A DNA stretch of 64,000 nt from Pimelobacter simplex (GTDB lineage Bacteria; Actinomycetota; Actinomycetes; Propionibacteriales; Nocardioidaceae), in NCBI RefSeq assembly GCF_900114845.1, contig NZ_FOUK01000008.1, positions 1 to 64,000 on the forward strand. Reading direction: 5' to 3'. A program made the position numbers and the translations under genes. Below, piece after piece: positions 62,435 to 64,000 of this stretch; position 1 is the stretch's first letter, and the number at the start of each line of letters is the position of its first letter. Under the pieces are notes generated by a model. It was not told the DNA's origin and searched no databases. It worked only from the letters and a program-made list of their open reading frames with translations.

Positions 62435-64000
62435 TGGCGTACGTCGTCGCGACCGCCGGCCACGTCGACCACGGCAAAAGCACGCTGGTCCGCGCGCTGA
62501 CCGGCATCGAGCCGGACCGGTGGGCCGAGGAGCGCCGGCGCGGGCTCACCATCGACCTCGGCTACGCCTGGACGACGCTGCCCCGCGGCGCGCACGTCGC
62601 CTTCGTCGACGTGCCGGGCCACCAGCGGTTCGTCGGCAACATGCTGGCCGGCCTCGGGCCGGCGCCCGTCGTGCTGTTCGTCGTCGCCGCCGACGAGGGG
62701 TGGCGGGCGCAGAGCGACGAGCACCGCGACGCCGTCGCCGCGCTCGGCATCGACCGCGGTGTGGTCGCGCTGACCCGGGCCGACCGGGCGACGCCGGAGC
62801 AGCTCGCCGCGACCCGCACCCAGGTGGCCGAGGGCCTCGCCGGGACCGGCCTCGCCGACGCCCCGGTCGTCGCGGTCTCGGCCGTCACCCGGGCCGGACT
62901 CCCGAGCCTGGTCGCCGCGCTCGAGGACGTCCTCACGGCCACCCCCGCGCCCGCCGCCGGCCGGCTGCGCCTCTGGGTCGACCGCTCGTTCAGCGTCGCC
63001 GGCGCGGGCACCGTCGTCACGGGCACGCTCGCCACGGGGGCCATCGCGGTGGGCGACGAGGTCGAGCTCCTCGGCCGGTACGGCGCCCGCGCCGCGACCG
63101 TGCGCCGGATCGAGAGCGAGGGCGGTCACCGCGACCTCGCCGAGCCGGTACGACGGGTCGCGCTCAACCTCCGCGGTCCGTCCGCCGACGAGGTCGGCCG
63201 CGGTGACGCGGTGGTCGCGCCCGGCACCTGGCAGACCTCCGCGCTGGTCGACGTCCGCCGCACGAGGGGACCGGAGGGCCCGCTGCCCGAGCAGCTGCGG
63301 CTGCACGTGGGCACCGCCGCCGTCCCGGTGCGGGGGCGGCCGCTCGGCGACGCGCACCTGCGGCTGCGCCTGGAGCACCCGCTGCCGCTGGCGATCGGAG
63401 ACCGGCTGGTGCTGCGCGACCCGGGCAGCGGTCTCGTCGTGGGTGCGCTCGTGCTCGACGCGGATCCGCCCGAGCTGCGGCGGCGGGGCGATGCGGCGCG
63501 GCGCGCGGAGGTGCTGGCGAGCCGTGGCCCGGACGGAGACCTGGCCGCCGAGGTGGCGCGCCGCGGCGCCGTCCCGGTGGCGCGGCTGCGGCTGCTGGGC
63601 CTGCTCGCGACGGACGCAGCCGAGCCACCTGCCGGCGTGCTGGCCGAGCAGGGCTGGTGGGTCGACGCGACCTCGTGCGCCGGCTGGGCCGACCGGCTGG
63701 CGCGCGCGGTCGCCGACAACCACGAGCACGACCCGCTGGCGGTCGGCCTCTCCCGGGGCGCGGTGCGCGCCGCGGCCGGCGTCCCGGCGGACGAGCTCGT
63801 CGACCTGGTGGTGCGCACGGCCGGGCTGGTCGCGGAGGGCGGCTACGTCCGTGCGGCCGACCGCCCCGCAGGGCTCGGTCCGGCCGAGGCCGCCGTCGCC
63901 ACGCTCGAGGAGCGGCTGGCCGAGCACCCGTTCGCGGCCCCCGAGGCCGACGACCTGACCCGGCTCGGGCTCGGTCCGCGCGAGCTCGCCGCCGCCGAGC
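62434..64000 (+). CDS. selB: Selenocysteine-specific elongation factor (3' end outside window)
   Basis: The frame is open to the window end (522 residues seen of about 580-600). G1 GHVDHGKSTLV, G2-region GLTIDLGY, G3 DVPGHQRFVGNM, and a TRAD sequence at the G4 position form an EF-Tu-like GTPase, followed by beta barrels II/III (VAGAGTVVTGTLATGAIAVGDEV) and the start of the winged-helix domain IV that binds SECIS. It delivers Sec-tRNA-Sec to the ribosome at UGA. ATG overlaps the selA stop. Confidence 0.95.
   Translation, partial: MAYVVATAGHVDHGKSTLVRALTGIEPDRWAEERRRGLTIDLGYAWTTLPRGAHVAFVDVPGHQRFVGNMLAGLGPAPVVLFVVAADEGWRAQSDEHRDAVAALGIDRGVVALTRADRATPEQLAATRTQVAEGLAGTGLADAPVVAVSAVTRAGLPSLVAALEDVLTATPAPAAGRLRLWVDRSFSVAGAGTVVTGTLATGAIAVGDEVELLGRYGARAATVRRIESEGGHRDLAEPVRRVALNLRGPSADEVGRGDAVVAPGTWQTSALVDVRRTRGPEGPLPEQLRLHVGTAAVPVRGRPLGDAHLRLRLEHPLPLAIGDRLVLRDPGSGLVVGALVLDADPPELRRRGDAARRAEVLASRGPDGDLAAEVARRGAVPVARLRLLGLLATDAAEPPAGVLAEQGWWVDATSCAGWADRLARAVADNHEHDPLAVGLSRGAVRAAAGVPADELVDLVVRTAGLVAEGGYVRAADRPAGLGPAEAAVATLEERLAEHPFAAPEADDLTRLGLGPRELAAAE

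Overview
The window is about 70% or more GC, uses GTG starts freely, and joins many genes by ATGA/GTGA/TGATG overlaps. These traits and the gene content (F420-dependent reductase, SigE-type ECF factors, monomeric isocitrate dehydrogenase, DUF6350-purN-purH-folD-DUF3017-mdh order, SCO4848-family protein, CopD/CtaG fusion) point to a high-GC actinobacterium, most likely Nocardioidaceae. That placement is inference from gene content, not from a marker search.

Layout. 1-7.0 kb: end of an F420:NADPH reductase, a YbaK-like deacylase, then a divergent envelope-stress locus. A PspC/LiaF-like membrane protein faces a PspC-containing histidine kinase, a NarL/LuxR regulator and an M15 peptidase lipoprotein. 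7-12.3 kb: a nested palindrome, pcrA, a membrane protein and an M23 peptidase. 12.5-14.7 kb: sucCD. 14.7-19.6 kb: a minus-strand block with a SigE-type sigma factor, two secreted or anchored sensor-domain proteins, and a sigma-like/transmembrane/sensor-domain fusion. 19.7-26 kb: DUF6350, purN, ZTP riboswitch, purH, folD, DUF3017, mdh. 26-36.5 kb: lipoprotein, aquaporin, monomeric icd, AlkD-like protein, a fused ABC exporter, an MFS permease, DUF4328. 36.5-39.4 kb: trpS and small neighbours. 39.4-44.4 kb: a copper-handling operon (His-rich membrane protein, PCuAC chaperone, Tat-exported DyP peroxidase, CopC, CopD/CtaG fusion). 44.4-50.6 kb: class III nucleotide cyclase, sdhCAB, and a frameshifted DyP peroxidase gene.

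50.7-64 kb is a formate/selenium block: a YdeP-type molybdopterin oxidoreductase, a FUSC-like membrane protein, a three-subunit formate dehydrogenase whose catalytic subunit reads an in-frame TGA as selenocysteine (a bSECIS hairpin follows it directly), and the whole selenocysteine apparatus: selD, tRNA-Sec(UCA), selA and selB (cut by the window edge). SelD makes selenophosphate, SelA converts seryl-tRNA-Sec, SelB delivers it at the SECIS, and FdnG is the only selenoprotein visible here.

The most unusual non-coding structure is a set of dispersed palindromic elements: two related nested palindromes (7167-7278, 24816-24935), an 84-bp palindrome that sits in frame inside the FUSC gene (53425-53508), a long hairpin at the end of selD, a 20-bp direct repeat bracketing an uncharacterised gene, and an inverted 3+3 array of 22-bp units before the sdh operon's 3' end. 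Several genes also share a -10-like TAnnnT exactly six bases before the start codon, which suggests leaderless transcription.
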